A stretch of 64,000 nt of DNA from Ruegeria atlantica (GTDB lineage: Bacteria > Pseudomonadota > Alphaproteobacteria > Rhodobacterales > Rhodobacteraceae). Numbering within the stretch: the first letter of the stretch is position 1; every line of letters starts with the position of its first letter. The translations under genes were made by a program, and so were the position numbers. The DNA is taken from contig NZ_WQBE01000010.1 of NCBI RefSeq assembly GCF_013032005.1, positions 62,001 through 126,000 on the forward strand, read 5' to 3'. Under the pieces are notes generated by a model. That model searched no databases. It was not told where the DNA came from and saw nothing but the letters and a program-made list of their open reading frames with translations. Below, piece after piece: positions 8,779-17,685 of the stretch.

Positions 8779-9923
8779 CTGAGCTCCAATCCGGCGGCAA
8801 TGATGCCCCGCGTGATTTCCCGCGTGCCGCCACGGATCGACCAGGACGGCGCAGACAGGATCGTTTGGTCCAGATGGTCTTGAAACGCTGCCATATGTTC
8901 CGTTTCGTCAAACCTGTCCAATGCTGTTCGCGTCAGTTCCGGAATCCGTTGCTCGAACGCATTCCCCAAATCCTTTACCAAAGCCGCCTGAACGTTTGGG
9001 TTTTGCCCGGCCTCCAACATGCCCGCAACGCCAAGAGACATTTGTCGCAGCACCAAGAGGTCTCCGACAATTTCACCAAGATTCTTAACGTTGCTTTCAG
9101 AGCGATCCGATGCGGCGACACCGAGGTAATTTTGAAGAAGCCCATAGGCTGACAAAAACCGTTCCGGCCCACTTCGCTCAAAAGCAAGTTCTGCAGTTAC
9201 GATGCTCCACCCTTCGCCGGGGACACCCAGGATCATCTCTGCGGGCACGGCAACACTGTCAAAAACCACCTCGCAAAACTCACTGTCGCCGGACATATCC
9301 GGAATAGGCGATACCGAAATGCCCGGCGTTCGCATGTCGACAACAAATTGCGTCAGACCTTCGTGTCTGCTTTGTCCTGCATCGCCCGTGCGCGCCAAAA
9401 CAAGCAGGTAGTCAACCTTATCGGCATTCGTTGTCCAGACTTTTGCGCCATTCAGCGTCCAAATGTCATTATCTTTGACGGCCCGCGTCTGGACAGACGC
9501 CAAATCGGATCCGGAGTTCGGTTCACTCATGCCAATGCCAAATGAAATCTCACCGGCGACGATCCGAGGCAGCAGCGCCTGCTTTACGGCGTCCTGAGCG
9601 AAGCGCAAGATTTGAAGCCCGCTTTGCCGTTCGCCAATCCAAAACGCGCCGACAGGTGCGCGGTGCGCCAAAAGCTCTTCAAGGATGACGTAGCGTTCAA
9701 GAAAACTCAGCGCCTGACCGCCGAATTGCTCAGGCCAGGTCACTCCCAGAAATCCAGCCTTCGCAAAACGGCGGGCGAAATCAGGATCGAAACTGGCCCA
9801 TGTGGTGGAGTCCGGATCGAACAACCCTCTTTCAATCTCATCCTTCAAATGTGCGCGGACACGCACGCGCATGGCATCACACGGCTGTGGCAGATTGATA
9901 GCTTTAATAGAAAGTGGACGCAT
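8775..9923 (-). CDS. Acyl-CoA dehydrogenase, large-type subunit
   Basis: The 382-residue form starts at ATG 9923 (MRPLSIKAINLPQ). Longer in-frame codons run back into the CoA-transferase gene and carry no recognisable protein sequence. Family motifs include FGGQALSFLERYVILEELLA, the FAD/substrate loop ISFGIGMSEPNSGSDLAS near 130-147, and WTTNADKVDYLLVLAR. The C-terminus carries SIRGGTREITRGIIA, which matches the GxxE catalytic region of the long-type family. It introduces an alpha-beta double bond into a CoA ester. It is coupled to the neighbouring dehydrogenase by a 4-bp overlap. Confidence 0.9.
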   Translation of the reverse strand: MRPLSIKAINLPQPCDAMRVRVRAHLKDEIERGLFDPDSTTWASFDPDFARRFAKAGFLGVTWPEQFGGQALSFLERYVILEELLAHRAPVGAFWIGERQSGLQILRFAQDAVKQALLPRIVAGEISFGIGMSEPNSGSDLASVQTRAVKDNDIWTLNGAKVWTTNADKVDYLLVLARTGDAGQSRHEGLTQFVVDMRTPGISVSPIPDMSGDSEFCEVVFDSVAVPAEMILGVPGEGWSIVTAELAFERSGPERFLSAYGLLQNYLGVAASDRSESNVKNLGEIVGDLLVLRQMSLGVAGMLEAGQNPNVQAALVKDLGNAFEQRIPELTRTALDRFDETEHMAAFQDHLDQTILSAPSWSIRGGTREITRGIIAAGLELR

Positions 9924-9972
9924 TTTTATCCATTGATTTTTTTCTAGATCTGCGGTGCGGGAATCTGTCAGA

Positions 9973-11196
9973 TTATTCTGTGGCCCCGACATAATCCTTT
10001 GGCAACAAGATCGCTTCGCTTCCGGCGAGAAGTTCAATCTCTTCCAAGGTGTATCCAGCGGAAGACAGAACCGTCACAGTGTCTTGCGACAATGTTGGTG
10101 CGGGCTTGTGGCCGACTGGATAGGTGTCACCAAATCGGAACGGGCTACGCCAAGTTTTGTATTCACCTTCAGTCGGGTGCTGCATAGTCTGGAAGAAATC
10201 CACAGCCAGCAAATGTTCGTTAGACCACAAGTCCGGCAGATCGTTCACTGCCACCGCCGGAATGGCGCGATCGTCGCAGAATTTGATCCATTCAGAGGTC
10301 GTCTTGGTCGGTGCGGCCTCGCGCACCAATGCGTAAAGGTCGTCGATGTGGCGCACGCGTTCCGGCAAACGGCTGTATTTGACGTCATCCATCAGATCAC
10401 CCGATCCAATTTCAGTCAGAAAGTCGCGCCAGTTCTGATCGGAGTATGGCAAAAGGCAGGCAAAACCGTCCTTGGTTTTGAACGGCTTTCGTTCCGTACT
10501 CAGGGTTCGAGTCCAACCAAACTCTCCGATGGGCGGCTCAAACACCTGACCATTCTGGTTTTCCATCAGATTAAAAGACACCATGCTCTCAAACATTGGC
10601 ACCTCTATCTCACACCCCTTTCCGGATTTTTCACGCGCCACCAAAGCCCCAAGAACCGCGTTTGTGATCATCAAACCGACCGTTTTGTCGCTGACCATAG
10701 ACGGCACGTATTCCTGATCGCCGCGCACACGTTGGTACATGGAGGTGAGGCCGGAAGCCGCCTGAATCAAATCGTCATAAGCTGGTTTCTCGCCATAGGG
10801 ACCATCGCTGCCGAACCCATAGGCCTGACAATAAACCAATCCCGGATTGATCTCCGCCAGTTGACTATAGGCAATGTTCAAACGCTCCGCGACGCTTGGT
10901 CGGAAGTTATGGACCACGACGTCTGCCTGAGTGACGAGGCGTCGGAACGCCTCGTTTCCATCTGGATGCTTTAGATCAATCGCAACGGATTTCTTGTTCC
11001 GGTAGAGATTCATGAACACACCGTTCATCCCCGGATTCTTATAGGGATGATAGTGTCGCAACACCTCACCACGAAGGGGTTCGATCTTGATCACCTCCGC
11101 GCCCATATCCGCCATTTGAAGTGTGGCGTACGGCCCCATCAACACAGAGGAGAGGTCCAATACCTTGATGGACCTCAAAGGCAATTGCTCGTCCAT
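9973..11196 (-). CDS. Class III CoA-transferase (CaiB/BaiF family)
   Basis: This 407-residue protein starts at ATG 11196. An upstream in-frame TTG exists, but GAGG is ideally spaced for the ATG. Typical features are LDLSSVLMGPYATLQMADMG at the N-terminus, EVIKIEP, NKKSVAIDLK, and the active-site segment KPAYDDLIQAASGL with the aspartate that carries the mixed anhydride. It moves CoA from a donor such as succinyl-CoA to a carboxylic acid, and so is the probable substrate-activating step of this island, where no acyl-CoA synthetase is visible. One of the best motif copies lies about 90 bp upstream, so it probably heads the minus-strand operon ending with the alcohol dehydrogenase. Confidence 0.93.
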   Translation of the reverse strand: MDEQLPLRSIKVLDLSSVLMGPYATLQMADMGAEVIKIEPLRGEVLRHYHPYKNPGMNGVFMNLYRNKKSVAIDLKHPDGNEAFRRLVTQADVVVHNFRPSVAERLNIAYSQLAEINPGLVYCQAYGFGSDGPYGEKPAYDDLIQAASGLTSMYQRVRGDQEYVPSMVSDKTVGLMITNAVLGALVAREKSGKGCEIEVPMFESMVSFNLMENQNGQVFEPPIGEFGWTRTLSTERKPFKTKDGFACLLPYSDQNWRDFLTEIGSGDLMDDVKYSRLPERVRHIDDLYALVREAAPTKTTSEWIKFCDDRAIPAVAVNDLPDLWSNEHLLAVDFFQTMQHPTEGEYKTWRSPFRFGDTYPVGHKPAPTLSQDTVTVLSSAGYTLEEIELLAGSEAILLPKDYVGATE

Positions 11197-11280
11197 AATA
11201 CTCAACCTCGATTACTTCGTTTGATTGAAATTTTAGCCACCCGCGCCACCAAGGTAAATTAATTCAAGATTATATTATGA

Positions 11281-11299
11281 CCAAAACACATATGTGAAT
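11281..11299 (-). promoter_or_regulatory. Island motif copy 2, upstream of CoA-transferase
   Basis: Toward the gene the site reads ATTCACATATGTGTTTTGG, with a perfect 10-bp palindrome CACATATGTG. TTCACA is followed 18 bp later by TATAAT, a good -10 box. The site is nearly identical over 20 bp to the copy upstream of the ABC binding protein. It lies about 90 bp before the ATG. Confidence 0.72.
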
Positions 11300-11310
11300 A
11301 CTCTGTTAGT

Positions 11311-12099
11311 TTAATCCTCAAGATCGGCGAACTGCGGCATTCTGCGTTCTTTGAAATGAGCCACCCCCTCGGCAAAGTCCTGATGAACAACTGAAGCCTG
11401 GACAAGGGCGCTGCTGGCACGTGTAACTTCGGACAGAGTTTTTTTGTGGGCCGACCAAACTTGCTGCTTGATAATCCCCATCGACCGGGGCGAGGACGCG
11501 TTAGCCAGATCGGCGGCAAAGGATTGAACCGTCTCTGCGAAGTCCCCCGCAGGAACCACACGCACAAGCCCCATGTTTCCGGCTTCTACGGCCGAAACCT
11601 TGCGCCCGGACAGCAGGATGTCCATTGCGTTCATTTGGCCGATGAGACGAGGAAGCAACCAGGCCGACCCTTCTTCTGCAACCAATCCACGACGCGCAAA
11701 AGAGGTGGCGAAATTCGCTTTGTCCGACATGAAGCGCAGATCGCAATACAAGGACAAAACAAATCCGACGCCGGCCATGCCCCCATTAATCGCTGCGATC
11801 ACCGGCTTTCGGAGTGTGGTCAGATAGGAGAACCTGTCTCTATGGGCTTCGATGTCCTCTCTCGTGCCAGTCTCTTTTCCCGCCCCGAAAGAAAGCCCCT
11901 GCATGGAGCGGCCAACACAAAAGGCCCGCCCTGCCCCAGTGATGACGATTGACCGAACATTTGGACCTTGATCAGCTTTTAGGACCAAATTTCGTAACGC
12001 CTGCTCCATGTCTTCAGACCAAGCGTTGCCTTCTTCTGGCCGATTGAGTGTGAGTGTCGCAACACGATCGCAGAGTTCGTACTTGACTAAGTCTGACAT
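11311..12099 (-). CDS. Crotonase-fold enoyl-CoA hydratase/isomerase family protein
   Basis: This 262-residue protein starts at ATG 12099, chosen because AAGGA precedes it by about 9 bases. The oxyanion loop reads GRAFCVGRSMQGL and the second loop NGGMAGVGFVLSLYCD. As in the first crotonase of this island, the two hydratase glutamates are replaced, here by Val (GFVLS) and Phe (FATSF). It is paralogous to the 2.4-kb gene but clearly divergent. It lies 38 bp downstream of the ABC ATPase gene, so it may be the last gene of the transporter operon. The exact reaction is uncertain. Confidence 0.85.
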   Translation of the reverse strand: MSDLVKYELCDRVATLTLNRPEEGNAWSEDMEQALRNLVLKADQGPNVRSIVITGAGRAFCVGRSMQGLSFGAGKETGTREDIEAHRDRFSYLTTLRKPVIAAINGGMAGVGFVLSLYCDLRFMSDKANFATSFARRGLVAEEGSAWLLPRLIGQMNAMDILLSGRKVSAVEAGNMGLVRVVPAGDFAETVQSFAADLANASSPRSMGIIKQQVWSAHKKTLSEVTRASSALVQASVVHQDFAEGVAHFKERRMPQFADLED

Positions 12100-12137
12100 G
12101 AATTTAGTCCTTCGAATTTTCGGCACCGACGACTTCT

Positions 12138-12839
12138 TCAGAAGCCGAGAGTCTCTGTTATCAACGCTGCGCCATTTGGTCCGGAAACAGACAACTCCTG
12201 TTCAATAACGCCGTTGGAAATAGTGTAGACGCGTTCGGCCAAACTTTGGATGAAGGCAATGTTTTGCTCGACCAAGATGACCGCCAGATTTTCCGTCTGG
12301 CTGATCGATTTTAGGGCAGTGGCCATTTCCAAAACGATTGAGGGTTGAACACCTTCGGTTGGCTCATCCAGCAACAGAAGCGATGGTCGGTTGCAAAGCG
12401 CCCGAGCCAGCGCCAATATCTGCTGTTCGCCGCCGCTTAGGGCCCCACCCTTGCGATCCAATAAATCCGCAAGTCGTGGGAAAATCGAAATCATCTCGTC
12501 GATTCTGGCGCTTTGATCCTGCGTGCCAAAGGCGCCAAGCATCAAATTCTCATGTACCGTCAGATTGCCAAAGATGTCGCGGCCCTGCGGAACCAACGTA
12601 ACGCCAAGTCGTGCCCGCTTGTGGGCGCTCAGCCCTTTAACGTCGCGATCCCTTAGCGAGACCGTACCAGCGCTCGTTTTGAGATGCCCCATCAGACTAC
12701 GCAACAGTGTCGTTTTGCCCATGCCATTGTGACCAACAACCCCGACGATTTCGCCAGCATTCACCGTTAAATCTATCTGGTGCAGCACCGGGATACGGCC
12801 ATAAGAGGCCCGCAGATTCCGAACTTCAAGCAGCGACAT
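12138..12839 (-). CDS. livF: Branched-chain/amide-type ABC transporter ATPase (LivF/UrtE-like)
   Basis: This 233-residue ATPase has Walker A GHNGMGKTTLL (about 36-46), signature LSGGEQQILALARAL (about 134-148), and Walker B LLLLDEPTEG. The start at 12839 has AAGGAAG upstream and overlaps the livG stop by 14 bp. An earlier in-frame codon would add 56 residues without homology. It pairs with LivG to drive the LivHM permease. The short form and NGMGKTT motif also fit the UrtE branch of urea/amide transporters. Confidence 0.93.
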   Translation of the reverse strand: MSLLEVRNLRASYGRIPVLHQIDLTVNAGEIVGVVGHNGMGKTTLLRSLMGHLKTSAGTVSLRDRDVKGLSAHKRARLGVTLVPQGRDIFGNLTVHENLMLGAFGTQDQSARIDEMISIFPRLADLLDRKGGALSGGEQQILALARALCNRPSLLLLDEPTEGVQPSIVLEMATALKSISQTENLAVILVEQNIAFIQSLAERVYTISNGVIEQELSVSGPNGAALITETLGF

Positions 12840-13563
12840 CGACTTCCTTCCCGAGATAGATTTCCTGAACGTCAGATCGCGCCACAATTTCGTCGAAACT
12901 GCCCTCAGCAAACACTCTACCGCGATTGAAAACCGTAACCCCGGTCGCAATGTCGCCGATGAACTGCATGTCATGTTCCACAACGATAAACGTGGTTCGG
13001 CCAGCAAGGTCGCGCAAAGTTTGAATCAGTCGAATGCGGTCATCACCGGTCATGCCTGCTGCAGGTTCATCCAACAGAACCAGCTTGGGTTTTGCTGCAA
13101 GGACGGCGGCTAATTCCACCAATTGACGCTGACCATGAGCAAGCTGCCCGACTTCACGCCGTGTCAGATGAGTGATTTGGAACAGCTCAAGCATTTCTTC
13201 GAGCGTCTCAACCACCTGTCTTGACGCCTGGTTGCGCAATGCGGATAGCGAGATGTTTTCTTGAACGCTCAGACCATCAAACAGGCTGGGTGTCTGGGTT
13301 TTGATGCCGACACCGCGTTGCACAATTTCATAAGTCTGCAAGCCCTGCACTTCTTTGCCTTCGAGCGTGACGATGCCCGCCGACGATTTGAACTGCCCAG
13401 TGAGGCACTTGAAGAACGTACTTTTTCCCGCTCCATTCGGTCCAATCAGGCAATGCAGTTGGCCTTCTGAAACCGAGAGGTTTACATCGTTGACCGCGAC
13501 CAGGCCACCAAACCGTTTGGTCAGTCCCTTGGTTACCAACAGGGGATTATTCGTGGTTGTCAT
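12826..13563 (-). CDS. livG: Branched-chain/amide-type ABC transporter ATPase (LivG/UrtD-like)
   Basis: This 245-residue ATPase has Walker A GPNGAGKST (about 41-49) and Walker B LVLLDEPAAGM. Its signature reads LAHGQRQLVELAAVLA in place of LSGGQ. AHGQ/SHGQ signatures are usual in LivG and UrtD, so this is not a defect. The start overlaps the livM stop by 4 bp (ATGA). It acts at the cytoplasmic face with LivF. Confidence 0.93.
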   Translation of the reverse strand: MTTTNNPLLVTKGLTKRFGGLVAVNDVNLSVSEGQLHCLIGPNGAGKSTFFKCLTGQFKSSAGIVTLEGKEVQGLQTYEIVQRGVGIKTQTPSLFDGLSVQENISLSALRNQASRQVVETLEEMLELFQITHLTRREVGQLAHGQRQLVELAAVLAAKPKLVLLDEPAAGMTGDDRIRLIQTLRDLAGRTTFIVVEHDMQFIGDIATGVTVFNRGRVFAEGSFDEIVARSDVQEIYLGKEVDVAA

Positions 13564-14615
13564 CCGCTCACCCCCTGACCTTGGGCAGCGGATCGATCAA
13601 AGAAGCGTGTGACCAGCAGTTCCATCGAAGGCAACAGCCCTTTCGGGAAAACCAGAACCAGGCTCATCAAAATCATCCCCAGAACAATCTGGTTGTTGAT
13701 GAAAGCGGTTTCGCCAAGCTTGATCGACAGCGCCTGAAGCAAGACCACCCCGGCGATCGGCCCCAGCAACGTACCAACGCCACCAACCATCACCCAAATC
13801 AACACTTTGGCGGAAACCTCGAGGCTGAACATATTGGGGTCAACAAATGTCTGATACGTCGCCCACATGGCTCCGGCCATTCCGCCGATGGAGCCGCCAA
13901 TCACAAACACCAACAACTTGTACTGGCGCACGTCATATCCCAACAGCGTGGCGCGCAATTCGTTTTCCTTGGTGGCAATCGCGATGCGGCCGAATTTGGA
14001 CTGAATCAACAGTTTCAAGGCGACGTAGACAGCGATCAGCCCACCCAGGAACCAGCGAAACATCTGAATGGGATCCAATGCGGCACCGCCATGCCAAGGC
14101 AGCTCCAGAACCGGAATGGAGGGAATGCCATTAAACCCGCCTAGGCGCGCATCTCCGATAACATATCCAGGTCCAGAAGTATGATTAATCAGTTTCCACA
14201 GGATCAGCGCAACAACCAGCGTCACCACGCCTAGATAGACGTCATTCAACCGGCCGTAGAAAATAAAATAGCCCAAAATCAGCGAAAAAAGCCCACATGT
14301 GCCAATTGCCAGAACGAAGGCCAGCAACGAGCTATCCATATTTATTGCCAAAACAGCGTAGGCGTAACCGCCCAAGCCAAATACAGCAGCGTGGCCAAAG
14401 CTCAGAATCCCGCCAAATCCCCAGATGTAGGCCATGCTGACGGCAAAGATCGCCAGAATAACGTATTGGGTTAACTGGAAAATTTCATAGAACCCCAAAA
14501 TGAGCGGCGCGAAAATGAGCGTCAGAATACCCGAACCGACGGCTATTGCTGGCCCCAGATAGTTTACGAAGGTGCGATTCAAGACGTGCCTCCCAAGTGA
14601 AGAAGTTTTGGTCAT
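13560..14615 (-). CDS. livM: Branched-chain/amide-type ABC transporter permease (LivM-like)
   Basis: This 351-residue polytopic membrane protein has LivM family features: YIWGFGGILSFGHAAVFGLG near 63-82, the cytoplasmic loop segment RIAIATKENELRATLLGYD near 210-228, and a WVMVGGVGTLLGPIAGV region. It forms the transport channel with LivH. It is spaced 3 bp from livH and overlaps livG by 4 bp, so all four subunits are translated as a tight unit. Confidence 0.94.
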   Translation of the reverse strand: MTKTSSLGRHVLNRTFVNYLGPAIAVGSGILTLIFAPLILGFYEIFQLTQYVILAIFAVSMAYIWGFGGILSFGHAAVFGLGGYAYAVLAINMDSSLLAFVLAIGTCGLFSLILGYFIFYGRLNDVYLGVVTLVVALILWKLINHTSGPGYVIGDARLGGFNGIPSIPVLELPWHGGAALDPIQMFRWFLGGLIAVYVALKLLIQSKFGRIAIATKENELRATLLGYDVRQYKLLVFVIGGSIGGMAGAMWATYQTFVDPNMFSLEVSAKVLIWVMVGGVGTLLGPIAGVVLLQALSIKLGETAFINNQIVLGMILMSLVLVFPKGLLPSMELLVTRFFDRSAAQGQGVSG

Positions 14616-14618
14616 GTT

Positions 14619-15485
14619 TCAAAGACTACGAGTAAACAGGCGACCTGTGATGCCCTGCGGAAGCAGGCGCAGCAAAACCAGGGCAGCAAAGAACAACATC
14701 GCGTCGCCGTAGACAGGGCCAGCCAAAAATGCCGTGGACTGACTGATGGATCCCAACAGCCCGGATGCGCTCAGCGTCCCCGCAATAATTGAAGACCCGC
14801 CTGTCACGACAGTAATGAAGGCTGGTCCAATGAAATTGACACCCATGCCAGGAATGACTCCGCTGATGGGGGCCAAAAGCGCACCGGCCAAGCCACTAAA
14901 CGCGGCACCAACCCCAAACGTGGTCATGAACACCAGCTTCGAATTCACCCCTAAGGCCTCGACCATTTCGGGATTTTGCATCGTTGCCCGGGCAATCAAC
15001 CCCGCCTTTGAGTACTTCAAGGCAAGATAGATGGAAGCGACGAAAGCCAAGGCAGCTCCGATGAGGAATATTGTGTAAGCCGCCACTGAATATTCCCCGA
15101 TCGCAATGCCAGAGAAGGGCGTCGCGACACCTTCGAGCTTGTTGCCAAACACGACTGCAACAAAGCCGATCAAGAACAGGCTAAGCCCCCAAGTCGCCAA
15201 CAACGTATCAATGATGCGTCCGTAGAGGTGACGAATGATGAGCCGCTCAACCAGCACGCCAAACAGGCCCACGGTCAACGGTGCCAATACGAGCATCGCG
15301 ATCCAGATATTCACTCCGGCCTTGGCCGAAAGCACGACGGTATACCCGCCCAACATCATGAATTCGCCATGGGCGATATTGATCACGCGCATCATGCCAA
15401 AGATGATGGCCAGCCCGGTCGATATCAGTACAAGTCCAGCCACCGCGCGCAGCAGCTCGATGGCGACAACAATGGTGTAGTCCAC
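14619..15485 (-). CDS. livH: Branched-chain/amide-type ABC transporter permease (LivH-like)
   Basis: This 288-residue membrane protein starts at GTG 15485, preceded by a strong AGGAGAG. Diagnostic segments are FGMMRVINIAHGEFMMLGGY near 29-48 and RATMQNPEMVEALGVNSKLV near 166-185. The A-M-QNPE cytoplasmic motif is typical of LivH/UrtB. It sits between the binding-protein gene and livM; an intercistronic hairpin separates it from the former. Confidence 0.94.
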   Translation of the reverse strand: MDYTIVVAIELLRAVAGLVLISTGLAIIFGMMRVINIAHGEFMMLGGYTVVLSAKAGVNIWIAMLVLAPLTVGLFGVLVERLIIRHLYGRIIDTLLATWGLSLFLIGFVAVVFGNKLEGVATPFSGIAIGEYSVAAYTIFLIGAALAFVASIYLALKYSKAGLIARATMQNPEMVEALGVNSKLVFMTTFGVGAAFSGLAGALLAPISGVIPGMGVNFIGPAFITVVTGGSSIIAGTLSASGLLGSISQSTAFLAGPVYGDAMLFFAALVLLRLLPQGITGRLFTRSL

Positions 15486-15510
15486 TGCGCTCTCCTAAAA
15501 AGTATTGAAA

Positions 15511-15534
15511 TGCTGGCTGCGCGGGCAGCCAGCA
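15511..15534 (-). terminator. Hairpin between binding-protein gene and livH
   Basis: A perfect 10-bp inverted repeat, TGCTGGCTGC and GCAGCCAGCA, flanks a 4-base loop, followed on the coding strand by an A/T-rich tract with a run of five T. It lies 14 bp after the binding-protein stop and 26 bp before livH. It probably attenuates or stabilises the upstream message so that binding protein exceeds permease. Confidence 0.7.
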
Positions 15535-15547
15535 TAGCTTGCGGAAA

Positions 15548-16789
15548 TTAGTTCAGGCTGATCTCGTGCTGTACATTGGCAGTCGGATCTTCCTGCAGGT
15601 TACAGACAAGCTGCGTGTCGCTGGGTTGGACCTGACTGTATTTTTCCTTGATGATAAACGACTTATCCTGAAGGTCTGCGATGTAGACATCGCGAACGGC
15701 ATGGTGCGTCAATGGGTCAATAGTGACTTGCCCGGACGGCAAGTCGTAAGTCTGACCGGCCTCCAGAACTTCCAGGATTTTCGCCTGATCCAAGCTACCG
15801 GCTTCGCGAACCGCGCTTGCCCAGATCAATAGGGATTCATAGGTCAGAACTGACAATTCTGTCAGCAACGGGGTATCCGTCGGGTATCGAGCCTTAACTT
15901 TCTCAACCAGCGCTCGGTTGGCCGGTGTGTCGATAGATGGGTAGTAACCATAGCTGCTGACGATCCCGTTCGCCACTTCGGGTTTGATGATTTCAATCTC
16001 GGCACCGCCACCGCCAAATGTCGTCGAAGCGATTGGAATCTCATTCTTCATACCCGCAGCGGCCCATTGGTTATAGAAACCCAAATGGCCCGAGCCAACC
16101 AAGACACTCATGATCATGTCAGGCTTAGCGCTCTGGATTTTGGAAATGGTTGGGCCAAAGTTGGTGACGTCTAGCGGGAAGTAATCCGTTTCGACGACTT
16201 CTCCGCCGTTTTCTTCGACAAACCGTTTCACCCACGCAGCGGTAATGTGGCCATAGTTATAGTCCGCCGCCAGAGTATAAACCTTTTTGCCCCACAGTTT
16301 CATCGTATAGGGAACCAGCTTTTCAACGGTCTGAGCCGGCGTTGTGCCCAAGGCGACAGTGTTGCGGTCGCACACACCACCCTCATAAAGCGTGTTGTAG
16401 AAATAGGGAACATTGTACCGGTGAAGGATCGGGCGGATCGTTTCGCGGGACGCTGAAGTGATGCCTCCAATCGCAACAGCCGCGCGATCTTTTAGAGAAA
16501 GCTGCGTCGCAAACTGCGAGTACAACGACATGTTTGTTTGCGGATCGTAAATAACTGGCTCAAGCTCTTTGCCGAGCAGCCCGCCTGCCGCGTTGACCTC
16601 TTCAATCGCAAGCAGGAGCATCTTGTTCATCGGCACACCGAGAAAGTCCAGGAAACCAGAGAGGTCATGCAACCCTCCCACCCGGATCTTGTCCGACGTC
16701 GCCGCCATGGACATGGTTGGCAAAGAACCAATTGCGCCAGTCGCCGCGGCCTGTCCAAGCAGTGTTCGCCTTGTCATCTTTGAATTCAT
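15548..16789 (-). CDS. ABC transporter substrate-binding protein, amide/branched-chain type
   Basis: This 413-residue periplasmic protein begins with a twin-arginine style signal (MTRRTLLGQAAATGA, then a hydrophobic stretch and an ATS cleavage region). The body is a Peripla_BP_5 type I fold: IRVGGLHDLSG at the mature N-terminus, a GGITSASRETIRPILHRYNV hinge region, and TLAADYNYGHITAAWVKRF near 190-208, which is characteristic of UrtA/AmiC/FmdD-like amide and urea binders. AGGAGG precedes the ATG. A near-perfect motif copy lies about 100 bp upstream. With an amidase operon next door, an amide ligand is plausible but not proven. Confidence 0.9.
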   Translation of the reverse strand: MNSKMTRRTLLGQAAATGAIGSLPTMSMAATSDKIRVGGLHDLSGFLDFLGVPMNKMLLLAIEEVNAAGGLLGKELEPVIYDPQTNMSLYSQFATQLSLKDRAAVAIGGITSASRETIRPILHRYNVPYFYNTLYEGGVCDRNTVALGTTPAQTVEKLVPYTMKLWGKKVYTLAADYNYGHITAAWVKRFVEENGGEVVETDYFPLDVTNFGPTISKIQSAKPDMIMSVLVGSGHLGFYNQWAAAGMKNEIPIASTTFGGGGAEIEIIKPEVANGIVSSYGYYPSIDTPANRALVEKVKARYPTDTPLLTELSVLTYESLLIWASAVREAGSLDQAKILEVLEAGQTYDLPSGQVTIDPLTHHAVRDVYIADLQDKSFIIKEKYSQVQPSDTQLVCNLQEDPTANVQHEISLN

Positions 16790-16882
16790 TTTCAGTCCTC
16801 CCTTGGCTTGTGATTCAAGCTCATTAGGATTTGAGGCTAATTTGATTCAAAAATTACACAATAATTTTAGAGGTCTTCACAG

Positions 16883-16902
16883 ACCAAAACACATATGTGA
16901 AT
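16883..16902 (-). promoter_or_regulatory. Island motif copy 3, upstream of ABC binding protein
   Basis: Toward the gene the site reads AATTCACATATGTGTTTTGG, with the exact 10-bp palindrome CACATATGTG and the same TTTTGGTC flank as copy 2. It lies about 100 bp before the ATG and 28 bp past the IclR stop. No convincing -10 box is found 17-18 bp after TTCACA here, which favours a regulator site over a simple promoter. Confidence 0.72.
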
Positions 16903-16929
16903 TTCTCTCCGGTGATCCAATTTGGTCAA

Positions 16930-17685
16930 TTACAGATAATCCGAAATGAAGGAAGCAATGGATTCCCTCATGAATTCATAGAGTTCTTCATGGGTTTGCT
17001 GCATCTTCCTCGTGCGGCGCGCCACACCAATCGCCAGCGGTAAATCTGCGTCGCGCAGTGCCAAGGGCATAGCAATCATCGACACTCCAGGTGTGATCCA
17101 GCCGCTCGAATAGGCGTAGCCTTTTGAGCGAACGACATTCAGTTGACCCTCGACTTCGTCGATCCGAATGACTTCATCTTCGGGCGAACGATATGCGTTT
17201 ACGCGTTTGATGATACCTGAGATTTCGTCCTCCGATAGCTGCGCCAGAAGAGCATGACCGGTCGAGGATTTAAACAGCGATCGTTTGGTACCTGGCTTAC
17301 GGTACACCATCCGTTGGTCCTCAGCATCTTGCACAACACGGATGTATTGCGAGGAGTCATCGTTAATGCTCGCCAAGACCACTGTCTCGTTTGATCGTCG
17401 GTTCAACCCGTGCATCAGTTCGATCAGGCTACCATTTCGAAATACGTCTTCACCAACCCAGTTACCCAGTAAAGACAGGCGGGCCGTGGGCCGATACGTA
17501 CGCTCCCGAAGATCATAATGTGTGTAACCCAGCGTGGTCATACTGCGAAGAAGCATCATACAGCTGGATTTTGGCAGGTTCAGCTGTTCGGAAATCTCTT
17601 TCAAGGTCACGCTTCGCTGCACCTGATCAAAGTATTCAAGGATCAGCAGCGTCCGGTCGCAGGATTTAACAATTCTATCGGTCAT
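16930..17685 (-). CDS. IclR-family transcriptional regulator
   Basis: This 251-residue regulator starts at ATG 17685, preceded by GGAGG. The N-terminal winged helix covers about residues 5-70 (TLKEISEQLNLPKSSCMMLL recognition region). The C-terminal effector domain includes KPGTKRSLFKSSTGHALLAQ near 138-157 and the closing RKMQQTHEELYEFM segment. IclR proteins bind short palindromes and sense pathway acids. It sits in the centre of the island between the amidase and the ABC operon and is the only regulator there, so it is the leading candidate to bind the repeated CACATATGTG sites. It may repress or activate. Confidence 0.92.
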   Translation of the reverse strand: MTDRIVKSCDRTLLILEYFDQVQRSVTLKEISEQLNLPKSSCMMLLRSMTTLGYTHYDLRERTYRPTARLSLLGNWVGEDVFRNGSLIELMHGLNRRSNETVVLASINDDSSQYIRVVQDAEDQRMVYRKPGTKRSLFKSSTGHALLAQLSEDEISGIIKRVNAYRSPEDEVIRIDEVEGQLNVVRSKGYAYSSGWITPGVSMIAMPLALRDADLPLAIGVARRTRKMQQTHEELYEFMRESIASFISDYL

